Origin: Gammaproteobacteria bacterium
GTDB taxonomy: Bacteria > Pseudomonadota > Gammaproteobacteria > Pseudomonadales > Azotimanducaceae
Assembly: GCA_009840305.1 (NCBI GenBank)
Contig: VXNY01000007.1
Location: 20,077-84,076 of the forward strand
Direction: 5' to 3'
DNA: 64,000 nt
Shown here: positions 27,942 to 37,479 of the stretch, one piece after another
Layout of the letters: every line of letters starts with the position of its first letter
How positions within the stretch are numbered: position 1 is the stretch's first letter
Position numbers and translations under genes: made by a program
The notes under the pieces: generated by a model
What the model was told of the DNA's origin: nothing
Database searches by the model: none
What the model saw: the letters and a program-made list of their open reading frames with translations, nothing else

Positions 27942-28649
27942 CTAGTTCGTGTAAATACCACCAATTGAGCACCACTCTCCATCTTCTACGCTTTGTACCG
28001 TGTTGGCATAATCCTCATAAAAATCTGCATATACGAGGTGCGCCGCTGTAGCAAGGGTCTCAGTCGCTACCAGTAACGTTGGTATTACCTCTCTTCTTAT
28101 TCGGCCTTTATATGCAGCATCGTATACAGCGGCCACAATAATATCTATAAACTCAGAATCGAAACCTAGTGATGCTTGAAATCTATGATAAAAAGCCAAA
28201 TACTGCATTCTCAATCTATAACCTCTTAGCCCGCCCTCAATATCAAAACAGGTTTGTATGTTAGCGTCTTGCCATGTTATTTCGACAGACGGCCATAATA
28301 CGTCCAAACGGATACCCATGAATTCCTCAACAAGTTCGTCAAAATCCGACTCTTCTACAGCATCTTCAAGGTTTATGTCACTGGGAAGTTCTAAATCAGG
28401 GATACATCCGCCATGATAGCCATATTGAAAGGGAACTCTAGGACAAATGTCTTTGATTCGAGGCAGCTCCTCACTCTGAATCGTGAGAAAAGGGTCAACG
28501 TCTTCATAATCCAAAATACCATCTCCATCCCAATCGTTAAAAGCATAACCCTCAACGTTAGGTGCATTACTCGGTATGTGAAGATGATAACTGAACCCTC
28601 CTGTATATGTAATTAGAAAGGAAAGTGAGATTGCTAACAGTACGCTCAT
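27942..28649 (-). CDS. Secreted protein with thrombospondin type 3-like calcium motif
   Basis: A strong AAAGGAGG precedes the ATG at 28649. Residues ~1-18 are a signal peptide (MSVLLAISLSFLITYTGG). Residues 36-52 contain DWDGDGILDYEDVDPF, a thrombospondin type 3 calcium-binding loop (DxDxDGxxDxxD). Further on there are four cysteines (DICPRV, GGCIPD, QTCFDIEGG, EWCSIGG) that could form disulfides in the periplasm, and a mostly helical C-terminal half. 235 residues. I do not recognise the rest. It lies on the same strand as the exporter-lipoprotein set but is separated from it by ~1.3 kb with an opposing gene. Confidence 0.65.
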   Translation of the reverse strand: MSVLLAISLSFLITYTGGFSYHLHIPSNAPNVEGYAFNDWDGDGILDYEDVDPFLTIQSEELPRIKDICPRVPFQYGYHGGCIPDLELPSDINLEDAVEESDFDELVEEFMGIRLDVLWPSVEITWQDANIQTCFDIEGGLRGYRLRMQYLAFYHRFQASLGFDSEFIDIIVAAVYDAAYKGRIRREVIPTLLVATETLATAAHLVYADFYEDYANTVQSVEDGEWCSIGGIYTN

Positions 28650-28904
28650 TCGCGTCCTCCTTTAGTAAAGTACGATTGAGTTTGAAGGGGATATTCTATC
28701 AATGTGAAAGCAAGAAGCATCAGAAAACAGAAATTCTACATTTCTCTTGAAGGGTATCAAAACTTTTGTAAATTTTGGGTGTTTTCGGTGGTGTTTTTCG
28801 AAGTTTAGGGGTAGTCTCCCTGCCGGAGTGTCAAAATTTGTTGAAGGTTTGATGGATCTGGAGTATTTTTAACCTCTTAAAACCAAATCGAGGCACGGAA
28901 GCCC

Positions 28905-29318
28905 ATGAACGAGCAAAGTAAGAAAGTCGCGGTGACTCAATGCTTGGTAGTCATCGCTCAATTACTTCAGATCTGTCAGACAGTGTTCTTTCGATCAGAA
29001 GCAGAGTATCCGAAGTTAGCGCAAATTAAACATTGCTTTCGCAAACATTTGACCATGGTGTTGTCGTTACTCAATTTTAAAAATCATTCGTTGTGTCAAT
29101 GTCTGAAAGGACCAAATCCAGACGACTGGCTGGAGTTCAGCGGGTTATTGCAGGATCAGCGTCAGCAGCGCGCACACGAAAATAATCTTGACTTGTTTGA
29201 AGTGGAGCAGATACCGACTAACTCGACCTGTGAGCAGCGGGGAGCTTTGGATGAGGTTCACGCAAGTGGTTTTGAAGGGGTATTTCGAGCACTGTTTCAA
29301 TCGGTTGAAGACCATTAA
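28905..29318 (+). CDS. Hypothetical protein (137 residues)
   Basis: An ATG at 28905 behind a weak GGAAG. The first half is helical and hydrophobic in alternation (VAVTQCLVVIAQLLQICQTVFF) but not long enough for a clear membrane segment; the second half is polar with Gln/Glu. Three Cys in the first half (C13, C24, C44) have no known arrangement. I do not recognise it, and it has no partner gene on its strand. It could be a lineage-specific protein in a decaying region. Confidence 0.4.
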   Translation: MNEQSKKVAVTQCLVVIAQLLQICQTVFFRSEAEYPKLAQIKHCFRKHLTMVLSLLNFKNHSLCQCLKGPNPDDWLEFSGLLQDQRQQRAHENNLDLFEVEQIPTNSTCEQRGALDEVHASGFEGVFRALFQSVEDH

Positions 29319-29960
29319 TTGTGTCTGGAATTTTAGACCCTTGAAGGCTTGGTGTTAATCGCCTTGGATGTTACTGGGCATATTCATATAGCTTGATTCT
29401 TTATGCCCCTTGCCGTATCACCACGCATCAAGAAGACGAACGGACGTACAGTCATCAAGTGATGGCCGCGGCGACGGTGCGTCCCAAAACTTCATCGTCG
29501 TAGCCGTTTGGTGTGGCTCTGCTCAGTTGAGTTAATGGAGCGAAAAAAATGACTGTGAGCAGCACGCAACGAAACCACGACAACACTGGAGAAATATTGC
29601 TTTCATCAAGCTCGTGCCGGTCCACAAGAGGTTCAATAGCGACCCGCAACGACCCTTGAAGGAGCTCAAGAACGTGTGTTTCGAGATTGTCCGTTCAATG
29701 GCCCACATCCGGAAGTGAAAGGAAGGTCTTACAATGTCAACGAAAGACCAAACAAGGAGGCTGCCGGCTGGTAGGAGATTGGGTGACGACTCTACCTTTA
29801 TCCAGAAAAAATAGTGCGCGTCACATCCTTTAAACACGGCATCGATGGCTCATCGAGAATTGCATTTTTTAGTCCATCCGAACGTTGACTGGGATGAATT
29901 TCGAACACGATTTCCAATTGCTAATGTATAGTAATCGCAGAGAAAGCAGGAACAACACCG
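29319..29960. other. 640-base stretch without a supported gene
   Basis: Short open frames occur on both strands (e.g. minus 29532-29837 and 29455-29649) but none has a ribosome binding site with plausible protein composition. The stretch separates the duplicated relic side from the intact repeat lipoprotein and may be decayed DNA. No inverted ends or transposase pattern are recognisable. Confidence 0.35.
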
Positions 29961-32213
29961 TTATCTGCGATCGCGAGGCACTTCTCGGTTTGGATCGGTA
30001 ATCTTTTTAGTCTCTTCTTTGTCGACTCGTTCGACGATCACTTCGTCCGAATCCCTAGTAGGTGTGGAGTCGTCGTCATCGTCTTCCGATTCGACCGGTG
30101 GTGCAGGTCGTGATGATTCGCCAGTATCTTTAGGTGGACGCGCTACGGGATCGCTTGGAGCTGGCGGTGGGTTGGACGGAACCCGAGGATTCGGTGCTTT
30201 CCAAAGTTCTTCATCATCATCGTCGTCTTCGACGACATGACGGGCAACTTGAAGCTGTCTGGTCTCAATTCTGATGAAGTCTTTTGGCGAAGAAGCTCCC
30301 TTATCATCTATTGCATATACTCGAATACGACGCGAATGTCCGTCGATTACATCAGGCTTGTACACTACGTTTAGATTACACCACGCACCTTCCTCTGTCT
30401 CGCAGGCACCACCAGTAGTAAAAGATATCGCATCCGTTACGCTTGTCCCATTCACTTTAATGCTATCGGCTCGACGGTTGTCGATGGTTTGAATCACGAA
30501 TTGTTTTATAGTGCCATCTGGATCTCGAGCTCGCAAGGTGAAGTTCACGACGCCAGCTGTTCGATCATAACTAGGTGTGGGCAACTGCACCAACGGTGGC
30601 GAGTTCACTACTTCGATTGTGAAACTAGCGAACGCGCTCAATCCCGTTCGATCGCGCACCTCTATACGATAGACGCTAACTCCGCGCTTAGTTGCTTCGA
30701 AGCGGAGATAGTCTAACTCGCCCACCGTGCCACTATTCGGGTAGAACTTTCCATTAGCTCGCGGTGTTTGTCGAATTTCAAATCGGTCAATGTCGTTTTC
30801 GGTATCGGAGACTCTGACGTCAATGTCTAGTCGCGAACCTACCGTAGTCTCAAATTCAGTCCTTCGCAAACGGATCGTAGGGGGATCGGGTTGTTCGGTT
30901 ACAGTTACAGTAGTTGTAGCTTCCAGACTTCGATCTCCCTCATCATCAATCGCGACCCATTGAAACGAGTCATAACCAGAGAAATTTTCGTTCGGAACAT
31001 ATAGCCAACGGCCACTACCAATGTCATCGACCCGACCATTCGCGGGGGACTGAACGATCTTGTAAGACACGATAGTTCCATCGAGATCTTGTGCTCGTAG
31101 GTCAACGTATATGCCTGTGCTGTCTTCGACGGTGACCCAACTTGATGATTCCGACGTCGGACGATCATTAACAGAGTCGACGGAGATGGATACCACGGCC
31201 GGTTGTGAAACACCACCTTGATCGTCAATTGCGACGTAAGCGAACGAATCACTTCCAAAATAGTCCTTGTATGGCGTGTAAGTTCGTTTCGACCCAGATC
31301 CACTGAGCGTTCCATTTACGGGTAAGGTCGTGATACCATAACGCGATACCGTTCCATCTGAATCCGTAGCTATAAGCTCCACTTGAGTATCGGAATCCTC
31401 AAGCATCACTACATCCAAGTCTTCTACCTCAGGAAGAGAGTTATCAGGTACGTTGGTTGAGGAAATGTCTTCTGGTGTGGTCGTTACTGGCTCCGTTTGC
31501 TCGGGAGCAACTGCAGCGGTATCACTGGTTGCTGATTCATTCTCAGCCGATACCTGTTCTGACGCACGTAGACTAACTCGAACCGACACCTTAGCATTAT
31601 CGGAACGTAACCCTAAATCGTCAATCGCGATATATTCAAAGCTATCGTTGCCAAGAAAACCTGTACTGGGTGTATATCGAAACTTTGCTCCATTTAATTC
31701 GACGGTACCGTACCCAGGAGGCGTCGCGATTTGGTAGTCAACCACTTGTCCGTCGACATCAATAGCTTGCGGTGGAATCATTACAGCCATATTTACGGTC
31801 GTAGATGCTTGAACAGGTTCCGCAACTGGAGCGTCATTGACCGCAGCAATATCGATTTTCACGGTCGCGGGTTTAGAGACGCGACCATTGTTGCGTAGAG
31901 TCACATACTCAAACTCGTCACTGCCAGAGTAATTTGTTGGTGGCGTGTAGTAAATATTTGGGGGTGTCCCACTAATTGACCCGTGTTCAGGAAAAGTCGA
32001 AATTTGGTAGCTAACTTTACGATCAGAAGGTTTCGTAGTCGTAAGAGTGATCGATGCAGAGGAATCTTCTTCAATGTCAAACTCGAGCGCTACGGGATCA
32101 GGACCACGGGTACAACCAGTTTGTATCAGTACACAAACGCCCAACAGCGAACAAATTCCAACTAATCGATAGTGATTGACGCCGCTCTTTGAGTTGAGTT
32201 CAAGATTTGCCAT
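29961..32213 (-). CDS. Repeat lipoprotein with tandem cadherin/Ig-like domains
   Basis: 750 residues behind AAGGAGGG. The signal peptide ends in IQTGC (Cys34), a lipobox. From ~40 to ~620 there are about six units of ~90-95 residues. The first four are of the VCBS/cadherin-like 'tandem-95' type: each has a start of the form -EDSS-------D, a middle YxIxxxPxxGx(L/V)xG and a signature YTPPTNYSGSDEFEYV- or YTPYKDYFGSDSFAYVAIDD-like strand. Units 5-6 are more diverged. The last ~100 residues are proline/Asp-rich and end in VDKEETKKITDPNREVPRDRR, rich in charge. A long surface or periplasmic scaffold is inferred. It is last in the set exporter-exporter-barrel-lipoprotein, and its tail exists a second time at 26793. 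Confidence 0.8.
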   Translation of the reverse strand: MANLELNSKSGVNHYRLVGICSLLGVCVLIQTGCTRGPDPVALEFDIEEDSSASITLTTTKPSDRKVSYQISTFPEHGSISGTPPNIYYTPPTNYSGSDEFEYVTLRNNGRVSKPATVKIDIAAVNDAPVAEPVQASTTVNMAVMIPPQAIDVDGQVVDYQIATPPGYGTVELNGAKFRYTPSTGFLGNDSFEYIAIDDLGLRSDNAKVSVRVSLRASEQVSAENESATSDTAAVAPEQTEPVTTTPEDISSTNVPDNSLPEVEDLDVVMLEDSDTQVELIATDSDGTVSRYGITTLPVNGTLSGSGSKRTYTPYKDYFGSDSFAYVAIDDQGGVSQPAVVSISVDSVNDRPTSESSSWVTVEDSTGIYVDLRAQDLDGTIVSYKIVQSPANGRVDDIGSGRWLYVPNENFSGYDSFQWVAIDDEGDRSLEATTTVTVTEQPDPPTIRLRRTEFETTVGSRLDIDVRVSDTENDIDRFEIRQTPRANGKFYPNSGTVGELDYLRFEATKRGVSVYRIEVRDRTGLSAFASFTIEVVNSPPLVQLPTPSYDRTAGVVNFTLRARDPDGTIKQFVIQTIDNRRADSIKVNGTSVTDAISFTTGGACETEEGAWCNLNVVYKPDVIDGHSRRIRVYAIDDKGASSPKDFIRIETRQLQVARHVVEDDDDDEELWKAPNPRVPSNPPPAPSDPVARPPKDTGESSRPAPPVESEDDDDDSTPTRDSDEVIVERVDKEETKKITDPNREVPRDRR

Positions 32214-32394
32214 TGAGCCCTCCTTGTTGTGTTGTAGACAACGTTAGAGGATTTTAGTTGCTGAACCGCTACGTGTGTTGAATACTTTCGTGTCGGCTGG
32301 TTGCGTATTTGTTATCGGCGAATGGAGTCTGGTAACAAAGTCTTTTCAGTAACTCAATAAAAGTGTGTTCGTTTGGAATTGGGTTCAAAACCGG

Positions 32395-33309
32395 CTATTC
32401 AAGTAGCCACGTAATGGTCAATCCTACATGAAAGAATCTAAGGGTGTCTATTTCTCTCTTGCTGGCGTACCCTTCAGGGATCGAATGACTTCTAAGCACG
32501 TCTAAAGTTCCAGTGGCTTCAAAAGAATCGAGTTGTGTGAATTTCCCACGTAAACCGATGAGAGTCGAATCGTTAAATTTCCAATCCACACCCGCAAACA
32601 TTTGAATCGTCGGTGCCGAATCACTCAGTGTTTCGTGCACTGAACTTGTCGTGCCCGCTAGATTCCTTCTAACCTCCTCCGAGTTCGGTAACGTACTACC
32701 AGTACTAATTTGAGTCCAATCGTTGTTTCTAACCCAAATTCGGCCTCCGTATATTGAGGTGTTGAGAAGACCAAGACCGAAGCCTAGATAAGGCTGTGTC
32801 TTTTGTCCTGATCGAAGGTTGTACCTCAAATTTGCAAAGATGGAGTTCGATGTGATCGTTCCAATGTGTTCTTGTGCCCTATAAATCTCGTTACTCAGCT
32901 TATCTCGGGCGACACCCGATCGACTGCTGATCGATTGAGTTTGATCCAACACAGACTCACCGTACGAAAACTCAATCTCTAACGACCAATTCTTCAACAT
33001 CCCCGAGCCATTGATGTGGCGTCCTAGGATGACAGTACTAGCGATTCCCGATCCGTTGTCAAAGTTCGTTAACCATCCCGTTCCGGCGGTGGGACAACCC
33101 GCAAGCAGTCTCGATTCCTCACTGGGATTTATGATCGGGTCACAAACACTACCTTGATCAGTCGATGACCCAAGATAGTCAAAGTTCGACGTCGTGTTGA
33201 AACCAACATTTGTGCTGATATACACGCCCCTGAACCTCTCAGCGTTGACACCGCCAACCATGAGGCACAAGGTGAAGATGACCAGCAGCTTGGTTGTAGA
33301 TCTCTTCAT
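32395..33309 (-). CDS. Outer-membrane beta-barrel protein
   Basis: 304 residues: signal peptide (MKRSTTKLLVIFTLCLMVGGVNA), then amphipathic strands such as GVYISTNVGFNTT, WSLEIEFSYGES, SIFANLRYNLRS, PYLGFGLGLLNTSIYGG, IQMFAGVDWKFN and the last strand FFHVGLTITWLLE. It does not end in Phe/Tyr, though a W-L-L-E end is tolerated in some barrels. CDPIINPSEESRLLAGC may form a disulfide loop. It lies between the ABC exporter genes and the repeat lipoprotein on the same strand (gap 237 and 181 bases), so an envelope complex is inferred. It resembles in style the barrel at 44795. Confidence 0.7.
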   Translation of the reverse strand: MKRSTTKLLVIFTLCLMVGGVNAERFRGVYISTNVGFNTTSNFDYLGSSTDQGSVCDPIINPSEESRLLAGCPTAGTGWLTNFDNGSGIASTVILGRHINGSGMLKNWSLEIEFSYGESVLDQTQSISSRSGVARDKLSNEIYRAQEHIGTITSNSIFANLRYNLRSGQKTQPYLGFGLGLLNTSIYGGRIWVRNNDWTQISTGSTLPNSEEVRRNLAGTTSSVHETLSDSAPTIQMFAGVDWKFNDSTLIGLRGKFTQLDSFEATGTLDVLRSHSIPEGYASKREIDTLRFFHVGLTITWLLE

Positions 33310-33546
33310 TTTTTAGATTCCTCGTAAGTGTTATTTCAAGAAGTTTAAGGTTCGCACACATTGAATTGAGAGTAAGTGCACATTACTATTCGCTAGCGTC
33401 GCGTGTTTCCACGACGATAACCAACATCGGATGGACATCCTTCAACTCGCAATTTCCTACTATCGGTCATACGCGACCTTGTCGCAACAGGAGGAAGACG
33501 CAACTTAGAGAGTTTGTTGGCTCTCAACAGTTTTCGACTGCGCATA

Positions 33547-35391
33547 CTAGTTTTTTGCTCGCTCCGCTAATTCAAAGCTTGATCGTACTGCCTCGCGCAT
33601 ACTCTGCTGCTGGTACATTTTTGCGTACAGTCCGTTTTGCCGAAGCAGTTCGATGTGAGAACCGAACTCGACGATTCGTCCAGATTCAACAAAAGCAATC
33701 TTGTCCACGTTTCGAATCGTCGACAGACGATGCGCAATGATAAAACAAATACGCTCCCGAAGTAGCTGTTCAATACCCTGCTGAATGTGCTGTTCGGTGT
33801 CCGTATCGACAGAACTAGTGGCTTCGTCAAAAACCAAAATCTGTGGGTCGGACAACAAAGCACGCGCAATCGAAACTAGTTGTTTTTGACCAGCTGACAA
33901 CTTACTGCCACCAGCTCCAGCATTGGTCTGATAGCCATCTTCCAGCACTTCGATGAAGTCGTGCGCGCCGGCTAGCCGTGCAGATGCTATTACTTCTTCG
34001 TCTGTGGCTTCAATGCGACCATAGCGAATGTTTTCAAGTATAGGACCGGAAAATACGTGTGCGTGCTGCAAAACCACCCCAAGTTGCGAACGATACCAAT
34101 TGAGCGGAAATTCCCGGTAGTCGATCCCGTTCACTTCGACAATTCCCGTTGTCGGTTCGTAAAACCGGCACAGAAGATTTACTAGAGTCGTCTTCCCGCC
34201 TCCTGTCGGACCCACAATCGCCAACGATTCGCCGGCGTTGATTCTTAGGTTTATGTCGTGCAAAACAGGGACATCTGAGTCGTAAGCAAAGTCTAAATTT
34301 TGGACTTCGACCGATGTAATTTCTATCGGGATGGTATAGGTGCTGTTTGTTCGCGAAACTATATCGGGTTGAGCATCCATAACCGCTAGCACACGTTCCG
34401 CAGAAGCTTGTGCGGTTTGCATTTCAGTGAACCAAGCTGCCATTTCCATCGCCGGTTCCAAGAAATACCGTACCCACATCATAAACGCGAGAAAAACCGT
34501 AACTGCGAAGACTCCCTGCACGACTTCTATTCCACCTACCGCTAAAGTGATGCCCGTGATCATGCTCCCCGTAGTCATCACAATGGGGACGTAGACGGCC
34601 GATAGTGTCAGGTTTTCGACAGAGGAGTTGTAGAGTCTGTTCGTTGTTTGTTGGAGATCCTTGAGATGATTTTCTTGTTGGACGAACGACTTGCTTGTTA
34701 GCACGCCCATGATGCTTTCATTGATCGTGCCTGTGAGAAATGAGTTTGTTGCGCGTACTTCCCGAGCAGTTCGTAATATAGATCTCCTGAGTTTCACGGT
34801 GATCCAAGCAATCACCGGAATAAACACAAACGCGAACAAGGCTAGTTTCCAGTTCAATACTAGCATCACAATGGCAAACGACAGCATCATCGTGGTGCCC
34901 CACATGAAATCGAGAAATGCCCACACCAAGATATTGGACAGGCGTTCGCAGTCTGACATCAAACGCGACATCAGCCAACCTACAGGTCGGCGATCAAAAA
35001 AACGAAAAGACTGTTGTTGAATGTTGCGAAAAGCGTCGTCGCGAATGGTATAACTCGCGTTCGAGCGAACCTTGCAAACATACATCACGAAGCCGCTGAC
35101 TACAGCACTGGCTAATAGCCCAGACAACAAAAGCAGAATTGCCCACAATGTGAGATTTGCTTCGGGACCGTTTGCTTGAATGTCTGCAACCATCCCTATG
35201 ACGATTAGACCGGGGAACATTTCGGTCGCTCCGGTGACCGCCCCGCAAAATGCAATAATTGATAAATGCAGTTTGTATCTTAGGATGTAACTGAACAACC
35301 TACGCCAGAGATGGAATTCCATCTGCGCTTTTTCGGTGTCTTGGAACTCGTCCTTTAGTTCGACAGAGTCTACAGAAGTACTATCAGCCAT
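33547..35391 (-). CDS. ABC exporter half-transporter with consensus ATPase site
   Basis: 614 residues from the ATG at 35391, which overlaps the end of the preceding gene (stop at 35384), so the two are translationally coupled; the open frame also runs further upstream but within the first gene. The first ~320 residues hold six membrane segments of the exporter type. The NBD has Walker A GPTGGGKTT (394-402), signature LSAGQ (498-502, G to A), Walker B LVFDEATSSVD with the catalytic Glu523, and H-loop IIAHRLST. With the partner gene it should form a heterodimeric exporter. The substrate is unknown. A mutilated second copy is at 27060-27715. Confidence 0.9.
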   Translation of the reverse strand: MADSTSVDSVELKDEFQDTEKAQMEFHLWRRLFSYILRYKLHLSIIAFCGAVTGATEMFPGLIVIGMVADIQANGPEANLTLWAILLLLSGLLASAVVSGFVMYVCKVRSNASYTIRDDAFRNIQQQSFRFFDRRPVGWLMSRLMSDCERLSNILVWAFLDFMWGTTMMLSFAIVMLVLNWKLALFAFVFIPVIAWITVKLRRSILRTAREVRATNSFLTGTINESIMGVLTSKSFVQQENHLKDLQQTTNRLYNSSVENLTLSAVYVPIVMTTGSMITGITLAVGGIEVVQGVFAVTVFLAFMMWVRYFLEPAMEMAAWFTEMQTAQASAERVLAVMDAQPDIVSRTNSTYTIPIEITSVEVQNLDFAYDSDVPVLHDINLRINAGESLAIVGPTGGGKTTLVNLLCRFYEPTTGIVEVNGIDYREFPLNWYRSQLGVVLQHAHVFSGPILENIRYGRIEATDEEVIASARLAGAHDFIEVLEDGYQTNAGAGGSKLSAGQKQLVSIARALLSDPQILVFDEATSSVDTDTEQHIQQGIEQLLRERICFIIAHRLSTIRNVDKIAFVESGRIVEFGSHIELLRQNGLYAKMYQQQSMREAVRSSFELAERAKN

Positions 35392-37225
35392 TCGCAGCCA
35401 GCTCCGTTTCGTATTGAATAGTCTCGTCAAGCAAACCCTGGATGTCGCACAATTCACGATAAGGACCAGGTTCTGCGAATAACTGGACATGAGTCCCTAC
35501 CTGCACGATGTGACCGTGTTCCATAACTACAATTCGATCGACATTACGAATCGTTGTCAATCGATGCGCAACGATGATGGTGGTCGGTTGGTGTTCTTTG
35601 GACGCTAAATTCGCCAGAATCTCATTCTCCGTGTGAGTATCCACACCTGACAGAACGTCATCGAGGATTAACACCGGAGCTTTCGAAACAAGCGCGCGGG
35701 CTAAAGCCAAACGTTGTCGTTGTCCACCCGACAGGTTTACTCCACGTTCCCCGATACGCGTGTTATAACCGTTTGGAAAATCCATTATGGTTTCGTGCAT
35801 TAGTGATTTTTTTGTCGCATCAACGAGTTCTTGATCGTTTGCATCGCGTTTTCCTAACAACAAGTTTTCCCGTACCGTGCGTGAAAATAGGAACGGTTCT
35901 TGCAGTACACAAGCAATCTGTTGACGCAACCAATCCACGTCAAAATCATGAATGTCCTTACCGTCCAACGAGATATATCCGTTCTTTATGGGATAGAAGC
36001 GTAGGAGCGCGCGAATGAGAGTTGATTTGCCGGATCCAGGCGGACCAACAATCCCTATCTTCTCTCCTGGTTCGATCGTTAAATCAATACTTTTGAGATG
36101 TTCCGCGGTATCGTTGTAGGCAAGCGATACGTTTGCAAAGACGATTTGTCCCTGCGTGCGTGGTTCTTTTGGTCGCTGCTGAACAGGCTCTTGCTCGGCA
36201 TTCAGAAGATATTTAACCCGTTCCAGGGACACGAGCGTCTTGCCGGCGTGCTCAACAACATCTATTAATTGGCGAATTCTCCACACGACAATACTCGAAA
36301 GAGTGATGAACACAAACAACTCCCCTGTCGTTAGTTGCCCCAACGAGAGTAGATAGCCGCCGCCGATAGTAACGATGCCTATCTGCACGGCACACACGAA
36401 ATCACTGGTACCCCAATACCAGGATTCGTAGTTCGTCATACGAATGTACTTGTCCCGATAGTTCTTGTTTTCACGATCAAAACGCTGGTACTCAAAGTCT
36501 TCTCGCGCGAAAGCCTGTACGACACGAACCCCTGTGAGATTTTCTTGCAATACGGCAGTGAGTTTGCCCTCTGCCTCATCGGCAGCTTTGAACAACTTGG
36601 CAACAAATCGAAAGAAGAAAATTCCACCCGCAACAATGATTGGTAGGAGCATCACGCTGTAGAAGGTCAGCGTAGCATGACGCCACACCAAGATTGGTAC
36701 CATCACAAAAACTAGGAGCAACGCCCGCGCGAGCGCATCAACATCGTTGTGCATGAACTGTCGTAAGGTTTCCACATCGGAAGTGCAGCGTTGCACCAGA
36801 TCACCGACTTCTTCATGGTCAAAGAACTTCGCCTGTGCGTGATTTGTGTGGTCGTACAACGCTTCTCGTAGTCTGCGGGCGAACCCTTCGGATGCTACCG
36901 CAGAGAGTCGCCCTCGAAGAAATTGCAGTACGCTCGCAAAAATCGTAACAACCACACCTACAATCGCCGAGACTATCAGATAGCTCGCAAACGGCGTCGA
37001 CGCACCGAAGTAATTTGCCAACTGCTGCAGATATCTGTTTGCAAATCCAAAATCCTGATTTTCAACCACATCAATCGCGTACATCGCGATTACTGGGACT
37101 GCCATCAAGCCAACTATCGCAAGTGTCGAGCACAACGTAGCAAGCACGTACAGCGTCCGATGCCCACGCGTTATGGACCACAAACTGTGGTATGAATGCT
37201 TGTTGTTATTAGGTGTGGTTGCCAT
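35384..37225 (-). CDS. ABC exporter half-transporter with degenerate ATPase site
   Basis: 613 residues with six membrane segments (to ~320), Walker A GPPGSGKST (394-402), signature LSGGQRQR (498-505), Walker B VLILDDVLSGVD: position 523 is Asp instead of the catalytic Glu. Heterodimeric exporters of known type (TM287/288, BmrCD, LmrCD) carry such a substitution in one subunit. Paired with the next gene, the arrangement gives one canonical composite site (Glu of the partner plus LSGGQ of this one) and one degenerate site (Asp here plus LSAGQ of the partner). ATG at 37225. It is the first gene of the set; what is exported cannot be read. Confidence 0.9.
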   Translation of the reverse strand: MATTPNNNKHSYHSLWSITRGHRTLYVLATLCSTLAIVGLMAVPVIAMYAIDVVENQDFGFANRYLQQLANYFGASTPFASYLIVSAIVGVVVTIFASVLQFLRGRLSAVASEGFARRLREALYDHTNHAQAKFFDHEEVGDLVQRCTSDVETLRQFMHNDVDALARALLLVFVMVPILVWRHATLTFYSVMLLPIIVAGGIFFFRFVAKLFKAADEAEGKLTAVLQENLTGVRVVQAFAREDFEYQRFDRENKNYRDKYIRMTNYESWYWGTSDFVCAVQIGIVTIGGGYLLSLGQLTTGELFVFITLSSIVVWRIRQLIDVVEHAGKTLVSLERVKYLLNAEQEPVQQRPKEPRTQGQIVFANVSLAYNDTAEHLKSIDLTIEPGEKIGIVGPPGSGKSTLIRALLRFYPIKNGYISLDGKDIHDFDVDWLRQQIACVLQEPFLFSRTVRENLLLGKRDANDQELVDATKKSLMHETIMDFPNGYNTRIGERGVNLSGGQRQRLALARALVSKAPVLILDDVLSGVDTHTENEILANLASKEHQPTTIIVAHRLTTIRNVDRIVVMEHGHIVQVGTHVQLFAEPGPYRELCDIQGLLDETIQYETELAANG

Positions 37226-37479
37226 CTTTTTATTAAATTGCGGACCTACGACGCATTAGATTTCCGCGTCGCACTAGATTGAGTTACTGAACTTTAGCTA
37301 GTTGTTCCAACAGAATCCATCCTGTTCAACTAGAACGAAGGGTGTTCCTACCTTCGTGCAAAATCTACTCGGAAGGTGTGCTCAAATTTGCACCTACATA
37401 CGACCTTGCAATAAAGGTCGAGTTCCAAAAATATTTACACTTCGCGCCGATCTTAAACTCATAAATATATCATTATTGA

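Noticed and set aside
29532..29837. 101-codon minus-strand frame
   Set aside because: No binding site, unusual Cys/Phe/Trp-rich composition and no partner; likely noncoding.
37401..37420. Hairpin CGACCTT-AAGGTCG before yqgE as terminator
   Set aside because: No T-run on either side; too short to call.
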